A stretch of DNA of 64,000 nt, from positions 125,184 through 189,183 of the forward strand of contig NZ_RKQK01000002.1 in the NCBI RefSeq assembly GCF_003814915.1, in the 5' to 3' direction. The notes below the pieces were generated by a model. It ran no database searches. It was not told the DNA's origin and was given only the letters and a program-made list of their open reading frames with translations. The translations under genes and the position numbers were made by a program. Source of the DNA: Pacificibacter maritimus (GTDB lineage: Bacteria; Pseudomonadota; Alphaproteobacteria; Rhodobacterales; Rhodobacteraceae). Positions 8,883 through 19,086 of this stretch are shown piece after piece (position 1 is the first letter of the stretch; each line of letters starts with the position of its first letter).

Positions 8883-9473
8883 ATGCAATTTAACAGAGCA
8901 ACACGCCCTTTCGGTGGGCATGTCCTATCGGTTTTCTGTTTTATGTTGGCCCTGTCAGCCTGCAGTCAAGATCGCCTTACGCCCCTCAAGGACAACGGCC
9001 TATATGCGCCTAAGGGCATCGATACCAGTGAGACCTCTGTCGATGGTTTGATCGTCGGTCACCGATTGATGGCTGCTGGTGAATATGAGTTGGCCCTCAC
9101 CGCCTACCTGCGCGCTGCTGTTGGACGTGGTTTGGATGTCGATGTTATGTCTGCAATCGGCTCTGCCAATCTCAAATTGGGGCGCTTGGGCCAAGCAGAA
9201 AAAATTCTGCGCCGAGCTGTGAAAGCCGATGAAACCTTTGTGCCTGCATGGAACAACTTGGGCGTGGTGTTGATGGAGCAAGGCAACTTCGGCGAAGCAG
9301 AACGCGTGTTCCGCACAGCCTTTGCCCTCGATAGTGGCGATTCTGCCGAAATCCGCGACAATTTGCGCTTGGCACTCGCAAAATTAAAAAACCCTGATAC
9401 AATCATCGATAATGAGAGTGATTTTGCCTTGGTGCGTAGGGGAACGGGTGATTACCTAATCTTGGCGCGCTAA
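8883..9473 (+). CDS. tadD: TPR lipoprotein TadD
   Basis: This 196-residue predicted lipoprotein has a lipobox ending LSAC at about residue 23. At least three tetratricopeptide repeats follow (about 60-165), including the FVPAWNNLGVVLMEQG stretch. TadD is the pilotin-like factor that helps the secretin reach the outer membrane. The ribosome site before this ATG is weak, but no later in-frame start would keep the signal sequence. Confidence 0.88.
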   Translation: MQFNRATRPFGGHVLSVFCFMLALSACSQDRLTPLKDNGLYAPKGIDTSETSVDGLIVGHRLMAAGEYELALTAYLRAAVGRGLDVDVMSAIGSANLKLGRLGQAEKILRRAVKADETFVPAWNNLGVVLMEQGNFGEAERVFRTAFALDSGDSAEIRDNLRLALAKLKNPDTIIDNESDFALVRRGTGDYLILAR

Positions 9474-9597
9474 TCGGACCTTGGGATTAACCCAGCGGCA
9501 AATTGATCTTTTGCACTTAAATTGCGTGCGATAGATCGTTTGGATGCAAAAAGGCCGATAGCTGGCAAATCAAGCAGTCAAAGAGGTGGCAGGCACC

Positions 9598-10455
9598 ATG
9601 CGTAAACTACTTATGATTTCGCTGACCCTTTCGGGCGCGATGGTTTTGGCCAATTGTGGTCAATCCGAATTTGGCGATGTGAAACGAGCGAAAACCTCGG
9701 TCAATGTCATTGATGAGAGCAATCTCAACGATGTGATGTTGGCAGCGTCAGATCCCAATGAATCCGCATCCTACTTCTCACGCGCCCTAAACGCCGATCC
9801 AGATCGTATTGATTTGCAACGAGGCCTAGCCAAGTCTTTGATCCGAGCTGGCAACACAAATGCGGCTGTTATCGCATGGAAAAACGTGGTCAAACACAAA
9901 GACTCGACCAGCACAGATAGCGTTGATCTGGCAGATGCCTTGATCCGCTCTGGCGATTGGGATGGCGCAGAAGAACAGTTGAACCAAGTGCCCCCCACCC
10001 ATGAAACATACAAACGCTACCGTTTGGAAGCCATGGTTGCAGACAGCAAACAAAACTGGACCAAGGCAGATAGTTTTTACGAAACAGCGGTTGGTCTCAC
10101 GACCAAGCCGTCATCCGTGCTGAACAACTGGGGCTATTCAAAATTGACCCGCGGTGAATACTCAGCAGCAGAACGTTTGTTTGCCGAAGCAATCACATAC
10201 GACCCCAAACTGTTCACAGCGAAAAACAACCTTGTTTTATCCCGTGGCGCGCAGGGCAAATATGAATTGCCAGTGGTGACCATGACCCAAGTTGAGCGCG
10301 CTCAATTGCTTTATACGCTTGGCCTGTCCGCTGTGAAATCAGGCGATGTGACCATCGGCAAAGGGTTGATCAAGGAATCCATCGACACGCACCCGCAGCA
10401 CTTTGAAACGGCTGTGCGGTCATTGCGCGCCCTTGAAGCCAACGTCACAAACTAA
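9598..10455 (+). CDS. Second TPR lipoprotein of the tad locus
   Basis: This 285-residue protein has a lipobox (LANC, about residue 20) and TPR-like repeats across its length, including LNNWGYSKLTRGEYSAAERLF. It resembles TadD but is longer and may be a second pilotin or scaffold. I chose the ATG at 9598 because gaggtgg lies at the right distance; a GTG at 9586 in the same frame would add four residues. The stop overlaps the cpaA start by one base (TAATG). Confidence 0.87.
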   Translation: MRKLLMISLTLSGAMVLANCGQSEFGDVKRAKTSVNVIDESNLNDVMLAASDPNESASYFSRALNADPDRIDLQRGLAKSLIRAGNTNAAVIAWKNVVKHKDSTSTDSVDLADALIRSGDWDGAEEQLNQVPPTHETYKRYRLEAMVADSKQNWTKADSFYETAVGLTTKPSSVLNNWGYSKLTRGEYSAAERLFAEAITYDPKLFTAKNNLVLSRGAQGKYELPVVTMTQVERAQLLYTLGLSAVKSGDVTIGKGLIKESIDTHPQHFETAVRSLRALEANVTN

Positions 10456-10949
10456 TGCTGACGTTAGAGCCGACTGCCGCGATCTGGCTTTTGATCGTCA
10501 CAACGCCTTTGTGTTTTCTTGCCGCATTCAACGATCTGGCGCGCATGAAATTGCCCAATGCCATCGCGATTGCGGTGGTCGGATTATACATCATTATCGG
10601 CCCGTTCCTATTTTCCTTTGACATGTACCTATGGGGCTTTTCCCATGGCGCGATCATGTATTTCTTGGGCATGTTCGCCTTTATGTTTATGGGGGTCGGC
10701 GCGGGCGATGGAAAATTTGCAGCAGCCATGGCGATGTTTATTCCAGCCGCAGATGCGCGTTTTGTCGTGCCGTTGTTTTGCGCCTTTGTGTTGGGTGCTT
10801 TCGTCACCCACCGCATTTTTCGCGCCCTGCCCATCGTGCGCCGCGCCACATCAGACTGGGTGTCATGGGACGATAAAAAATTCCCTGTAGGGCTCGCGCT
10901 TGCGGGAACATTTGTGGCTTATTTTGGTATCGTTGCGTTTTCCAGCTAA
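10455..10949 (+). CDS. cpaA: Prepilin peptidase CpaA (TadV)
   Basis: This 164-residue type IV-B prepilin peptidase cleaves the Flp leader in the inner membrane. It has about five membrane segments. The two catalytic aspartates expected in the family are visible in FNDLARMKLPN near residue 24 and GAGDGK near residue 81. It lacks the N-terminal methylase domain of larger PilD enzymes, as usual for TadV. It overlaps the stop of the preceding gene and ends the co-directional tad run. Confidence 0.93.
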   Translation: MLTLEPTAAIWLLIVTTPLCFLAAFNDLARMKLPNAIAIAVVGLYIIIGPFLFSFDMYLWGFSHGAIMYFLGMFAFMFMGVGAGDGKFAAAMAMFIPAADARFVVPLFCAFVLGAFVTHRIFRALPIVRRATSDWVSWDDKKFPVGLALAGTFVAYFGIVAFSS

Positions 10950-10978
10950 GTTTACAGATCTGCAAAAGCACCCCAAGT

Positions 10979-12604
10979 TTATTTGACGATATTATAAACC
11001 CACATCAAATCGTTTTTGATTGGCGGATCTATCGTCACGCCCGCCGCTTCGATCGCAGCCAAAGTATCCGATTGGGATCGTGCATCAATTGGACAAAGCG
11101 GGACAACCAAAACATCCGCATGCTCAATGCCAGGCGCACCAGAATAGTGCCACGGTGCGCCTCTTGTCAGCGGCGCAAATCCGCCTGCCATCCATATCAA
11201 AGTCGCTGTATCTGCGATGAAAAACTGCGTCTCAGGACCATAGCCGAAGGGGGCTTCTTTCAAACGATCCGCCATATATGTTTGAACGACTGTATCCCCT
11301 GAGACGAGCGAACAATTGGGCAGGTTTTCACCCATAAATTGGGTCGGTTCTGGCGCAGGCTTGCCGTAGGCAGCCAAGGCAGGCAAGCGATCCGTCAGTG
11401 GCCGCTTTTCACTCATCACAGCCATACGGTCTGTGTAGACCCAAAGATCTTGCGCTATATCGACGTCCTTGATCAAAAGCTGATACCCACTTTCATCTTC
11501 TCCCAAATGACGTGTCGGGCTGGTGATCATATTTTGAAATGACGGCGCGATCAGCGCAAAACTGACCAAGGCCAAGGCCGCAGTCGCATGACGTGCATCC
11601 GCATTGAAAATCACACGCAGCCCCGCGTTGGGTCGATGTGCCATGAGGTAAATACAAAGCAGTAACAACCACTTGGGGTCATTGCCAAAGTTTTGATAGG
11701 TCACATAGACAAACGCAGGCGCAAACACCAGCAACGCAAGTCCTGCGCGCCCCTGCCCGCCTTGGCGCAGCACAATAACGCTTAACACCAAGGTCAATGT
11801 TCCGATGAGAAACCGTGGTCCATTCAGGATTTCGCTTAACTCAGCCCCAGGTGCAGCACGCGTCTCAGAGGCCGTGACAGAAAGCAAATCGGTCACATAA
11901 TACATATAGAAGTCTGTGCCAAAATAGGCCCAAACCGCCAGCGCAACCGCAAGGCCCGCCAGCACAGCAATGACCAACGACCGCCATGCGCCCCGCAGCC
12001 CCAAAGCAAGCGTCACAGGGATGGCAAGCGCAATAAAATATGTGGGCTTGAGGAGCGCCAGCACCGCCAAAAGACCGCCAATTATGATTCCATCAATATA
12101 GGGTTTTTTGACATTTTTGTGGGCGGGAATGACTGCAAGTAAGACAAGACAGAATGTCAGTGCCCATGCCCAGCGGTTGTAATACATCGACACGGATTGC
12201 GACGCGACGGCTTCGCCGTGAACCAAGGCCAAGATCATCACCATGGTCGCGATCCCAAACAGCCAAGCGGCCAAACCCGTCAGGCGTGAAAGTCCCGTGC
12301 GCATCACGATAGGCAACATCAAAACAGCAATGAGGATCTGCGCGTAGATAAAGCTAAGACCAGCCCCAACGCCCAATTTAGTAAAGAGTACAATCGGATA
12401 GAATGCGGCCAAACCAAGCGGGGTTGATAGGTCGATATGCGGTATTTGACCTTGTGTTAAACGCATGACGATATCAAGCATATGCACTAAATCGCCTTCG
12501 TAGCGATCAACATATAGCCCACCTTTGGCGATAGAAATTCCACCCAAAACGCCGATCACCGCGATCAGAACCAAACCATATTGAGCTCGAGAAAGTCTAC
12601 GCAT
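10979..12604 (-). CDS. Multi-pass membrane protein, GT-C-like
   Basis: This protein of about 541 residues has roughly ten predicted membrane helices in its first 370 residues and a soluble C-terminal part. Near the N-terminus it has DRYEGDLVHM followed by PHIDLSTPLG, an acidic-loop layout seen in GT-C glycosyltransferases that use lipid-linked sugars. I cannot name a substrate. An AAA-type neighbour and the tad locus face it, so a role in surface glycans or pilus modification is possible but only inferred. The start is ATG at 12604; a GTG one codon upstream is equally placed behind aaaagg. Confidence 0.75.
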   Translation of the reverse strand: MRRLSRAQYGLVLIAVIGVLGGISIAKGGLYVDRYEGDLVHMLDIVMRLTQGQIPHIDLSTPLGLAAFYPIVLFTKLGVGAGLSFIYAQILIAVLMLPIVMRTGLSRLTGLAAWLFGIATMVMILALVHGEAVASQSVSMYYNRWAWALTFCLVLLAVIPAHKNVKKPYIDGIIIGGLLAVLALLKPTYFIALAIPVTLALGLRGAWRSLVIAVLAGLAVALAVWAYFGTDFYMYYVTDLLSVTASETRAAPGAELSEILNGPRFLIGTLTLVLSVIVLRQGGQGRAGLALLVFAPAFVYVTYQNFGNDPKWLLLLCIYLMAHRPNAGLRVIFNADARHATAALALVSFALIAPSFQNMITSPTRHLGEDESGYQLLIKDVDIAQDLWVYTDRMAVMSEKRPLTDRLPALAAYGKPAPEPTQFMGENLPNCSLVSGDTVVQTYMADRLKEAPFGYGPETQFFIADTATLIWMAGGFAPLTRGAPWHYSGAPGIEHADVLVVPLCPIDARSQSDTLAAIEAAGVTIDPPIKNDLMWVYNIVK

Positions 12605-12760
12605 CACAATGCCTTTTCATTTTTCTATATGTTTATTGGGAAATACAAAACTTTGCAAAGATTTGCGCGGTAAATTGTTGGCCTCACGCCGCCACAAAGA
12701 TAGAGTGATGCAAAGAGGTCGCCACAGGCGACACTGAGCAGTAAAGCAGGGACACCACGC

Positions 12761-14089
12761 ATGACCAATGACACGCCACCAAACGGGATCACGCCAAATG
12801 TGATTGCGCCAACTGTGCCGCGCAGTATTGCAGACACTGGGTTGGGCATCGTTATGATGCGCGATATTTTGTTGAAAACCATGTTCCGCACCAATCAAGA
12901 ACAGGTTTCTGTGCTCTCTGCGACATTGGCTTTGCCTGTTCCTGTCACGCAAGAGTTGGTCGATCTCGCCCGCGAACAAGGACTTGTTGAGGCCACAGGC
13001 ACATTGCACGCGGGCTCTGGGTCTGAAATGGGATTTCGCTTGTCCGATACAGGCAAGGCGCGGGCTTTGGATGCTTTGGCTCAATCTGAATATTATGGCG
13101 CTATGCCTGTGCCACTTGAAGATTATTCCAACCAGATCAAGCGCCAATCTGTGCGCAATATGCGCATTACACGCGAGGCCCTGACGGGGTCGATGGGGCA
13201 TTTGATTTTGCCGCCTACATTGCTGGACCAGCTAGGCCCAGCTGTTGGCGCGGGGCGGTCTATTTTGATGTACGGACCTCCAGGAAACGGGAAATCATCG
13301 ATTTCAAACGGTATTCGCGACGCGTTGGGTGATCTGATCTATGTGCCGCGCGCCTTGTCATACAACGGGCAAGTGATCACGGTCTATGACCCGATTGTGC
13401 ATGTGATCCGCGAAGAAGCCGAAGACAGCGCCACCGCTTTGCGCCGTACAGCCAATAGATTTGATCGCCGCTATGTGCGCTGTGAACGGCCTTCGGTCAT
13501 TACGGGGGGGGAATTGACTTTGGACATGCTTGATCTGGTCTACAACCCGACAGCGCGCACCTATCAAGCCCCCTTGCAGATGAAATCTAATGGCGGGATT
13601 TTCATTGTTGACGACCTTGGCCGCCAAGAAGAACCACCACAAAAACTCATCAACAGGTGGATTGTTCCACTGGAAGAAAGCAAAGATATTTTAGCGCTGC
13701 AATCGGGTGAAAAATTCGAAGTGCCTTTTGATACTTTGGTGATTTTCTCGACCAATTTCCATCCCAATGAGATTTTCGACACTGCCGCCCTGCGCCGTAT
13801 TTTTTACAAAATCAAAATCGACGGCCCTGACCAAGAAGGCTTTCTCAAGATTTTCGCGATGATGGCACGCAAGAAAAAGATGCCTCTTGATGAAGCATCC
13901 TTGGTGCATCTTCTGAAAAAGAAATATCCAACAATTGACAATATTTACGCCAATTATCAGCCGATATTTTTGATCGATCAGATCATCGCGATTTGCGAAT
14001 TTGAAGGTGAGCCCTATCACATGACCCCTGATTTGATTGATCGTGCATGGGCCAATATGTTTGTCGCGGCCAGTGAATTTGCCCATTGA
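12761..14089 (+). CDS. AAA+ ATPase next to the tad locus
   Basis: This 442-residue AAA+ ATPase has Walker A GPPGNGKS at residues 172-179, a Walker B-like IFIVDDLGRQ near 285 and a sensor-1-like FSTNFHP near 330. The N-terminal 130 residues may form a winged-helix or regulatory domain. I believe similar ATPases accompany tad loci in many Rhodobacterales, but the substrate is unknown to me. It is followed one base after its stop by a small membrane protein, which suggests the two work together. It could be a chaperone-like remodeller of a membrane complex. Confidence 0.8.
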   Translation: MTNDTPPNGITPNVIAPTVPRSIADTGLGIVMMRDILLKTMFRTNQEQVSVLSATLALPVPVTQELVDLAREQGLVEATGTLHAGSGSEMGFRLSDTGKARALDALAQSEYYGAMPVPLEDYSNQIKRQSVRNMRITREALTGSMGHLILPPTLLDQLGPAVGAGRSILMYGPPGNGKSSISNGIRDALGDLIYVPRALSYNGQVITVYDPIVHVIREEAEDSATALRRTANRFDRRYVRCERPSVITGGELTLDMLDLVYNPTARTYQAPLQMKSNGGIFIVDDLGRQEEPPQKLINRWIVPLEESKDILALQSGEKFEVPFDTLVIFSTNFHPNEIFDTAALRRIFYKIKIDGPDQEGFLKIFAMMARKKKMPLDEASLVHLLKKKYPTIDNIYANYQPIFLIDQIIAICEFEGEPYHMTPDLIDRAWANMFVAASEFAH

Positions 14090-14090
14090 T

Positions 14091-14489
14091 ATGAAAGAAA
14101 ACCTAGCAATATCGGGCCAATTTTTCATGGCATTTCTATTCGCTCGTTTCGGTGCACGCGTCATCATGACCGTCTTGGTGCCGATCATTGAAACATCGCG
14201 CATGGACCCAGTTTTGACGTCAACCATCGTATCCACAGCTTTGATCTGCGGGCTGACCTTTTGGATTATGTCGCTTATTCAGAAACGAACAATGGATGTG
14301 TTGGTCGCTGCACATTTCGCAGCAGTCAGCATTTTATTGATGATAGGCTATATGTACGGATTGAGCTTAGGCGCCCTTGCCCCGCGCAGCGTGTTCGCGG
14401 TTTTGATCGTTCAGATCGCAATCGGAATTCTGTTGGCGTTATGGTCTGACAAGCGCTGGAAGCGAGATGCACAAGCGCTGGATGCTTAG
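14091..14489 (+). CDS. Small four-helix membrane protein, unknown
   Basis: This 132-residue protein has about four hydrophobic segments and a short basic tail. I recognise no family. Its ATG lies one base past the TGA of the AAA+ ATPase gene, so translation is probably coupled. A longer in-frame start at 14037 would run inside the ATPase gene and add no membrane segment. It may anchor the ATPase. Confidence 0.7.
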   Translation: MKENLAISGQFFMAFLFARFGARVIMTVLVPIIETSRMDPVLTSTIVSTALICGLTFWIMSLIQKRTMDVLVAAHFAAVSILLMIGYMYGLSLGALAPRSVFAVLIVQIAIGILLALWSDKRWKRDAQALDA

Positions 14490-14516
14490 GTGCGTATCGT
14501 TTTTCTCTGCATACCC

Positions 14517-14554
14517 ATAAAAATGGCGCAAACAGACCAAACCGTTTGCGCCAT
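14517..14554 (-). terminator. Terminator after folD
   Basis: A perfect 11-bp stem (14523-14533 with 14544-14554) with a 10-base loop is followed, reading on the minus strand, by a run of five T. It also lies between convergent genes and could work weakly in the other direction. Confidence 0.85.
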
Positions 14555-14577
14555 GACTTTGATGCAAAGCCTAAGAA

Positions 14578-15480
14578 TCACGCTGTCAGGCCTTCGGGTT
14601 CTGCTAAGCCGTTTGCGCGACAGCACGCCGTCACTGTGTTTGCCAAAAGACAGGCAATGGTCATGGGCCCAACACCACCTGGCACAGGGGTGATAGCGCC
14701 TGCGACCTTGGCCGCGCCAGCATAGTCCACATCGCCCACAAGGCGCATTTTACCCTCGCCACGTTCAGGGGCTGGAATGCGATTAATGCCCACGTCGATC
14801 ACTGTGGCCCCCGATTTGATCCAATCGCCTTTGATCATTTCAGCACGGCCAACTGCGGCCACGACGATATCAGCACCGCGCACGACCTCTTCGATATTTG
14901 CGGTGCGCGAATGGGCAATGGTCACCGTGCAGCTATCGCGCAGCAAAAGCTGAGCCACTGGTTTCCCCACAAGATTGGACCGTCCGATCACAACTGCGTT
15001 TTTGCCAGACAGATCGCCCAGTTGTTCGCGCAACAACATTAAGCAGCCCAAAGGTGTGCAGCTGACCATCGCGCGTTGACCGCTTGCCAAAAGCCCAGCG
15101 TTCAAGACATGTAGGCCGTCAACATCTTTAGCTGGATCAATACGGGCGACGATATCGCGCTCTGACAAATGGTCTGGCACAGGGAATTGACACAGAATGC
15201 CGTGGACGGCAGGATCGGCGTTCAGCCTGTCGATGAGCGCGTAAAGATCAGCTTCGGATGTATCCGCAGGCAGCTTGTGCTCATAAGAATTCATACCCAC
15301 TTCGATGGTGGATTTGTTTTTGTTGCGCACATAAACTTCTGATGCGGGGTCTTGGCCCACAAGGATCACAGCCAATCCAGGTGTGATGTTGTGCACTTCT
15401 TTCAAGCGCGCCACATGGGCTGCGATTTTTTCGCGCATTGTGCCCGCAAAGGCTTTTCCATCAATCACTTGGGCTGTCAT
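14578..15480 (-). CDS. folD: Methylenetetrahydrofolate dehydrogenase/cyclohydrolase FolD
   Basis: This 300-residue bifunctional enzyme oxidises 5,10-methylene-THF with NADP and hydrolyses the methenyl product to 10-formyl-THF. Family marks are [13 protein letters not shown] near residue 53 with the catalytic lysine, CQFPVPDHL, the NAD(P) motif [11 protein letters not shown] near 165 and [10 protein letters not shown] near the end. The ATG at 15480 has a clear ggag ribosome site; an in-frame ATG at 15543 would add 21 atypical residues. It lies downstream of ftsH, separated by a terminator. Confidence 0.96.
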   Translation of the reverse strand: MTAQVIDGKAFAGTMREKIAAHVARLKEVHNITPGLAVILVGQDPASEVYVRNKNKSTIEVGMNSYEHKLPADTSEADLYALIDRLNADPAVHGILCQFPVPDHLSERDIVARIDPAKDVDGLHVLNAGLLASGQRAMVSCTPLGCLMLLREQLGDLSGKNAVVIGRSNLVGKPVAQLLLRDSCTVTIAHSRTANIEEVVRGADIVVAAVGRAEMIKGDWIKSGATVIDVGINRIPAPERGEGKMRLVGDVDYAGAAKVAGAITPVPGGVGPMTIACLLANTVTACCRANGLAEPEGLTA

Positions 15481-15594
15481 CACTGTCTCCTGCGAAAAGA
15501 ACGAAGCGGCGCACGCGCGCTGCATTTGAGGGGCGTTTAGCATGGGGCGTGGATTTTAGAAAGTCTGACATCACACAAGTTGCGCCCCGATATT

Positions 15595-15629
15595 AAAAAA
15601 GCCGCCCCCAATGACTGGGAGCGGCTTTT
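15595..15629 (-). terminator. Terminator after ftsH
   Basis: A stem of nine perfect pairs (15597-15605 with 15621-15629) is extended by three more after a mismatch. It is followed on the minus strand by six T. It ends the tilS-ftsH side and isolates folD. Confidence 0.87.
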
Positions 15630-15651
15630 AATACTGTGACACAGGCGACGC

Positions 15652-17586
15652 TTATGCGTCTTTATCCGCCTCGTCTTCATCGGGTTTCACGTCTTCGTCT
15701 TTGACGATTTCAACCTTGCGTTTGCGCGTTTTAGGCACGGCCATCAAAGATGGTTTATCCGCGTCTTTCGCGTCTTCGGCCTCTTCATCCACATGGGGCA
15801 GTTCACCTGCCATCACGCGTTTGATTTCATCACCTGTGAGTGTTTCATATTCCAACAAGCCCTGCGCCAGACGTTCAAAGGCCTCAGTGTTGTCGGTCAA
15901 GATTTTATAAGCTGTATCGTAGCCATCTTGAATGAACTGACGCACTTCGTCCTCGACCAATTCTTTGGTCGCAGCAGACATAGACAAACCACTTGTGTTG
16001 CCTTGATATCCTTCATGGGCTTCAGCGTAATCGATGTTGCCGATCTTGTCTGACATGCCCCAACGCAGGATCATCGCACGCGCCAAACTAGACGCCTGTT
16101 GAATATCACCTGCAGGCCCGTTGGACACTTGATCTTCACCATATTTGAAAATCTCAGCCGCTTTACCCGCCATGGTCATGGCCAAACGCTGATGACATTC
16201 ATCTTTGAACATATTCAAGCGATCCATTTCAGGCAGGCTCATCACCATGCCCAAAGCGCCGCCGCGTGGAATGATTGTCGCTTTGTAGACAGGATCACAT
16301 TTCGGCAAAGTGATGCCGACAATAGCGTGACCTGCTTCGTGGTAGGCTGTCATTTCTTTTTGCTCGGGCGTCATCACCATTGAGCGGCGTTCTGCGCCCA
16401 TCATGACTTTGTCTTTCGCAGATTCGAAATCAATCATCGTCACCACATTACGGCCCACACGGGCGGCCATCAAAGCGGCTTCGTTCACAAGGTTGGCGAG
16501 ATCAGCACCCGAAAAGCCCGGCGTACCGCGCGCGATGATGCGCAGATCAACCGCAGGCCCGAGCGGGATTTTACGCGCATGCACGCCCAAAATCTTTTCA
16601 CGACCTTTGATATCTGGATTTGGCACGGTGACTTGGCGGTCAAAACGACCTGGACGCAGCAAAGCGGGGTCAAGCACGTCACGACGGTTGGTCGCGGCGA
16701 CAATGATCACGCCTTCGTTGGCTTCAAAGCCATCCATTTCAACAAGCAATTGGTTGAGTGTCTGTTCGCGTTCGTCATTGCCGCCGCCGTAACCTGCGCC
16801 ACGGGCACGGCCCACGGCATCGATTTCATCGATAAAGACAATACATGGCGCGTTCTTCTTGGCCTGTTCAAACATGTCGCGCACACGAGATGCACCGACA
16901 CCAACGAACATTTCAACAAAATCAGACCCTGAGATGGTGAAGAATGGCACGCCAGCTTCGCCCGCAATCGCACGCGCCAGCAAGGTTTTACCCGTACCGG
17001 GAGGACCAACAAGCAATGCGCCTTTTGGAATTTTACCGCCCAAGCGGGAATATTTTTGCGGGTTGCGCAAGAACTCTACGATTTCTTCGAGCTCTTCTTT
17101 GGCCTCATCGATGCCAGCCACATCATCAAATGTCACGCGTCCGGATTTTTCGGTCAACAGCTTGGCTTTCGATTTGCCAAAGCCCATCGCGCCGCCTTTG
17201 CCGCCGCCTTGCATGCGGTTCATGAAGAAGATCCAAACCCCGATGATAAGAACGAAAGGCAAGAAGGTGATCAGCAAGGATTGGAAACCACTTTGACGCT
17301 GCGCTTTACCTTTAACGGTGACATCTTTTTCAACCAAGGTACGCGCCAAAGCATCATCGCCTGGGTTAATCGCGTAAAGTTCGGTGCCATCGGATAAAGT
17401 GTAGGTCACCTTCTCGCCGTTGATGTAGACGGAATTGACATTGCCTGCGTCAACGCTGGTCATAAATTCGGAATAATCTCGTTCATCTGATGCAGATGTG
17501 GTTTGATTGCCGCCGATAACATTAAACAGCGCAACAACCAGCATCAACAGAACCAGCCAAAACGCAAGATTTCGTGCATTACCCAA
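15652..17586 (-). CDS. ftsH: ATP-dependent zinc metalloprotease FtsH
   Basis: This 644-residue inner-membrane protease degrades misfolded and regulatory proteins. Membrane helices lie at about 9-25 and 104-122. Walker A is GPPGTGKT at 194-201, Walker B is IVFIDEID, the arginine-rich SRH follows and the zinc-binding HEAGH is at 416-420. The C-terminal 45 residues are highly charged (Lys, Asp, Glu). The start is TTG at 17586, seven bases after gaggag; the protein then begins GNARN, as is usual in this group. It lies downstream of tilS, as in other alphaproteobacteria. Confidence 0.96.
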   Translation of the reverse strand: MGNARNLAFWLVLLMLVVALFNVIGGNQTTSASDERDYSEFMTSVDAGNVNSVYINGEKVTYTLSDGTELYAINPGDDALARTLVEKDVTVKGKAQRQSGFQSLLITFLPFVLIIGVWIFFMNRMQGGGKGGAMGFGKSKAKLLTEKSGRVTFDDVAGIDEAKEELEEIVEFLRNPQKYSRLGGKIPKGALLVGPPGTGKTLLARAIAGEAGVPFFTISGSDFVEMFVGVGASRVRDMFEQAKKNAPCIVFIDEIDAVGRARGAGYGGGNDEREQTLNQLLVEMDGFEANEGVIIVAATNRRDVLDPALLRPGRFDRQVTVPNPDIKGREKILGVHARKIPLGPAVDLRIIARGTPGFSGADLANLVNEAALMAARVGRNVVTMIDFESAKDKVMMGAERRSMVMTPEQKEMTAYHEAGHAIVGITLPKCDPVYKATIIPRGGALGMVMSLPEMDRLNMFKDECHQRLAMTMAGKAAEIFKYGEDQVSNGPAGDIQQASSLARAMILRWGMSDKIGNIDYAEAHEGYQGNTSGLSMSAATKELVEDEVRQFIQDGYDTAYKILTDNTEAFERLAQGLLEYETLTGDEIKRVMAGELPHVDEEAEDAKDADKPSLMAVPKTRKRKVEIVKDEDVKPDEDEADKDA

Positions 17587-17666
17587 AGTGAGGTCTCCTC
17601 GAAAATTCAGACTCAGCGCGGGGGCGCTAAGCGGTTGCCCTTAAAATAGGGATCAGCGGGGTAAGT

Positions 17667-18962
17667 TCAATGCGATAAAAGAGAAGTATACACCTGTCCA
17701 CGCGGGTGGATCAATTTTGCACTGGTCAAAATCTTAGGTTGACCCTGTGGAACCTGCGGATCAGCCAAGGGAGCGCTAACTAATTTATCGCCTAAAAACA
17801 CCGCAGGCGTGGACTTTAAGCTCTCTCTAGGTAGATTTTTACCCGTCTGCGTGTCCAATTGTTGCATTCCGTCCTCGCCCAAAGCACGCACCAAGTAGTC
17901 TTGCGTTTTGTCGCAGGTAATTTGCCAACGCCCGTCCCAAATGTCGTCGATTGTGCAAATTTCATCAGCAACAGCCGAAAATTCCCGCGATAAACGCATT
18001 TCACTCGCCCCATCAACCTGCCGAACAGTCAGGCGCACGCCGTGCAATGTCGCGTTTTTGCCGCGTAAAATGGCTGACATGAATTCTTGCAGCTTCATAC
18101 CGCGCGGACCGTAATCCGACGATGAAATCCATTTCAGGAGATGTGAAATCAGACGACGGTTCACCTCTGGCGCGCCATGAGCAAAGGCTTTGCGATCTAA
18201 AATCAGGTCGCCGTGATCTTCGCTCACACAGTCAATCGCGTGATCATGAGTTGCGACATCCAATGCAGATTGCACCTGAGATAGATGATCCATCACACGC
18301 CCGACCACATGCGCATCAATGCCCAAATCACTCAAAGCCGCCATTGCTTTACGCGCTTTGACACGGTCAAATGCTTCGTCGTCATTGCTTGGGTCGTCGA
18401 TCCAAGGTTGGCGAAGATCGCGCAAATATTGCCGCAACTCGAACCGTTCTTGCATCAACAAAGGGCGCACCCAAGTGATGTCATGGGACAAACGCCTGCG
18501 CTGCATGCCTGTCAAACCATCGATGCCCGAAGCACGCGCTAGGCGCATAAAAAAGGTTTCAGCTTGATCGTCAGCCGTGTGACCCAAAGCGATGGTCGTG
18601 ATGTCTTCCGTTTTGGCCCAATCGGCCATCAGGGCGTATCGGGCACGGCGTGCAGCGTCTTGTAGATTGCCTGTGCCCGTCCAGCCTGTCCAGTGCAGTG
18701 TCTTATGCTTTACGCCCAGTTTTTCACAGGTTTCCGCAACGAACTCTGCTTCGTGCTTGGCCTCTGAACGCAGCCCGTGATCAACCGTAACGGCATATAA
18801 ATAAACGTTATTTTCAGCAGCCCAATCCACCATAAGGTGCAAAAGCGCCATTGAATCGCCGCCCCCTGAGACAGCCACGCCAACGCGGCTAGGCTTGTCA
18901 AAAGTGAATGCAGAGGCAAAGAAATGCTTTAGCATGGCGCTGTTGGAATTTTGGTCAGTCAT
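17667..18962 (-). CDS. tilS: tRNA(Ile)-lysidine synthetase TilS
   Basis: This 431-residue N-type ATP pyrophosphatase modifies C34 of the CAU-anticodon tRNA(Ile) to lysidine, so that it reads AUA. The PP-loop SGGGDS lies at residues 32-37, and the HTADDQAETFFMRLARASG signature is near 139. The C-terminal half is divergent, as is common in the family. It lies between cpoB and ftsH, the expected order. Confidence 0.94.
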   Translation of the reverse strand: MTDQNSNSAMLKHFFASAFTFDKPSRVGVAVSGGGDSMALLHLMVDWAAENNVYLYAVTVDHGLRSEAKHEAEFVAETCEKLGVKHKTLHWTGWTGTGNLQDAARRARYALMADWAKTEDITTIALGHTADDQAETFFMRLARASGIDGLTGMQRRRLSHDITWVRPLLMQERFELRQYLRDLRQPWIDDPSNDDEAFDRVKARKAMAALSDLGIDAHVVGRVMDHLSQVQSALDVATHDHAIDCVSEDHGDLILDRKAFAHGAPEVNRRLISHLLKWISSSDYGPRGMKLQEFMSAILRGKNATLHGVRLTVRQVDGASEMRLSREFSAVADEICTIDDIWDGRWQITCDKTQDYLVRALGEDGMQQLDTQTGKNLPRESLKSTPAVFLGDKLVSAPLADPQVPQGQPKILTSAKLIHPRGQVYTSLLSH

Positions 18963-19086
18963 GGCACCGATATGAGCGAAATATTTTGGTCAATCAAGGC
19001 GCTGGTCGTGCCAATACCTATTCGCGCTAAAGTTGTTGCGCGCAGGCCAGCTTTCTGCCCTACGCGGTTTTGTCTGGTGGGCGTAA

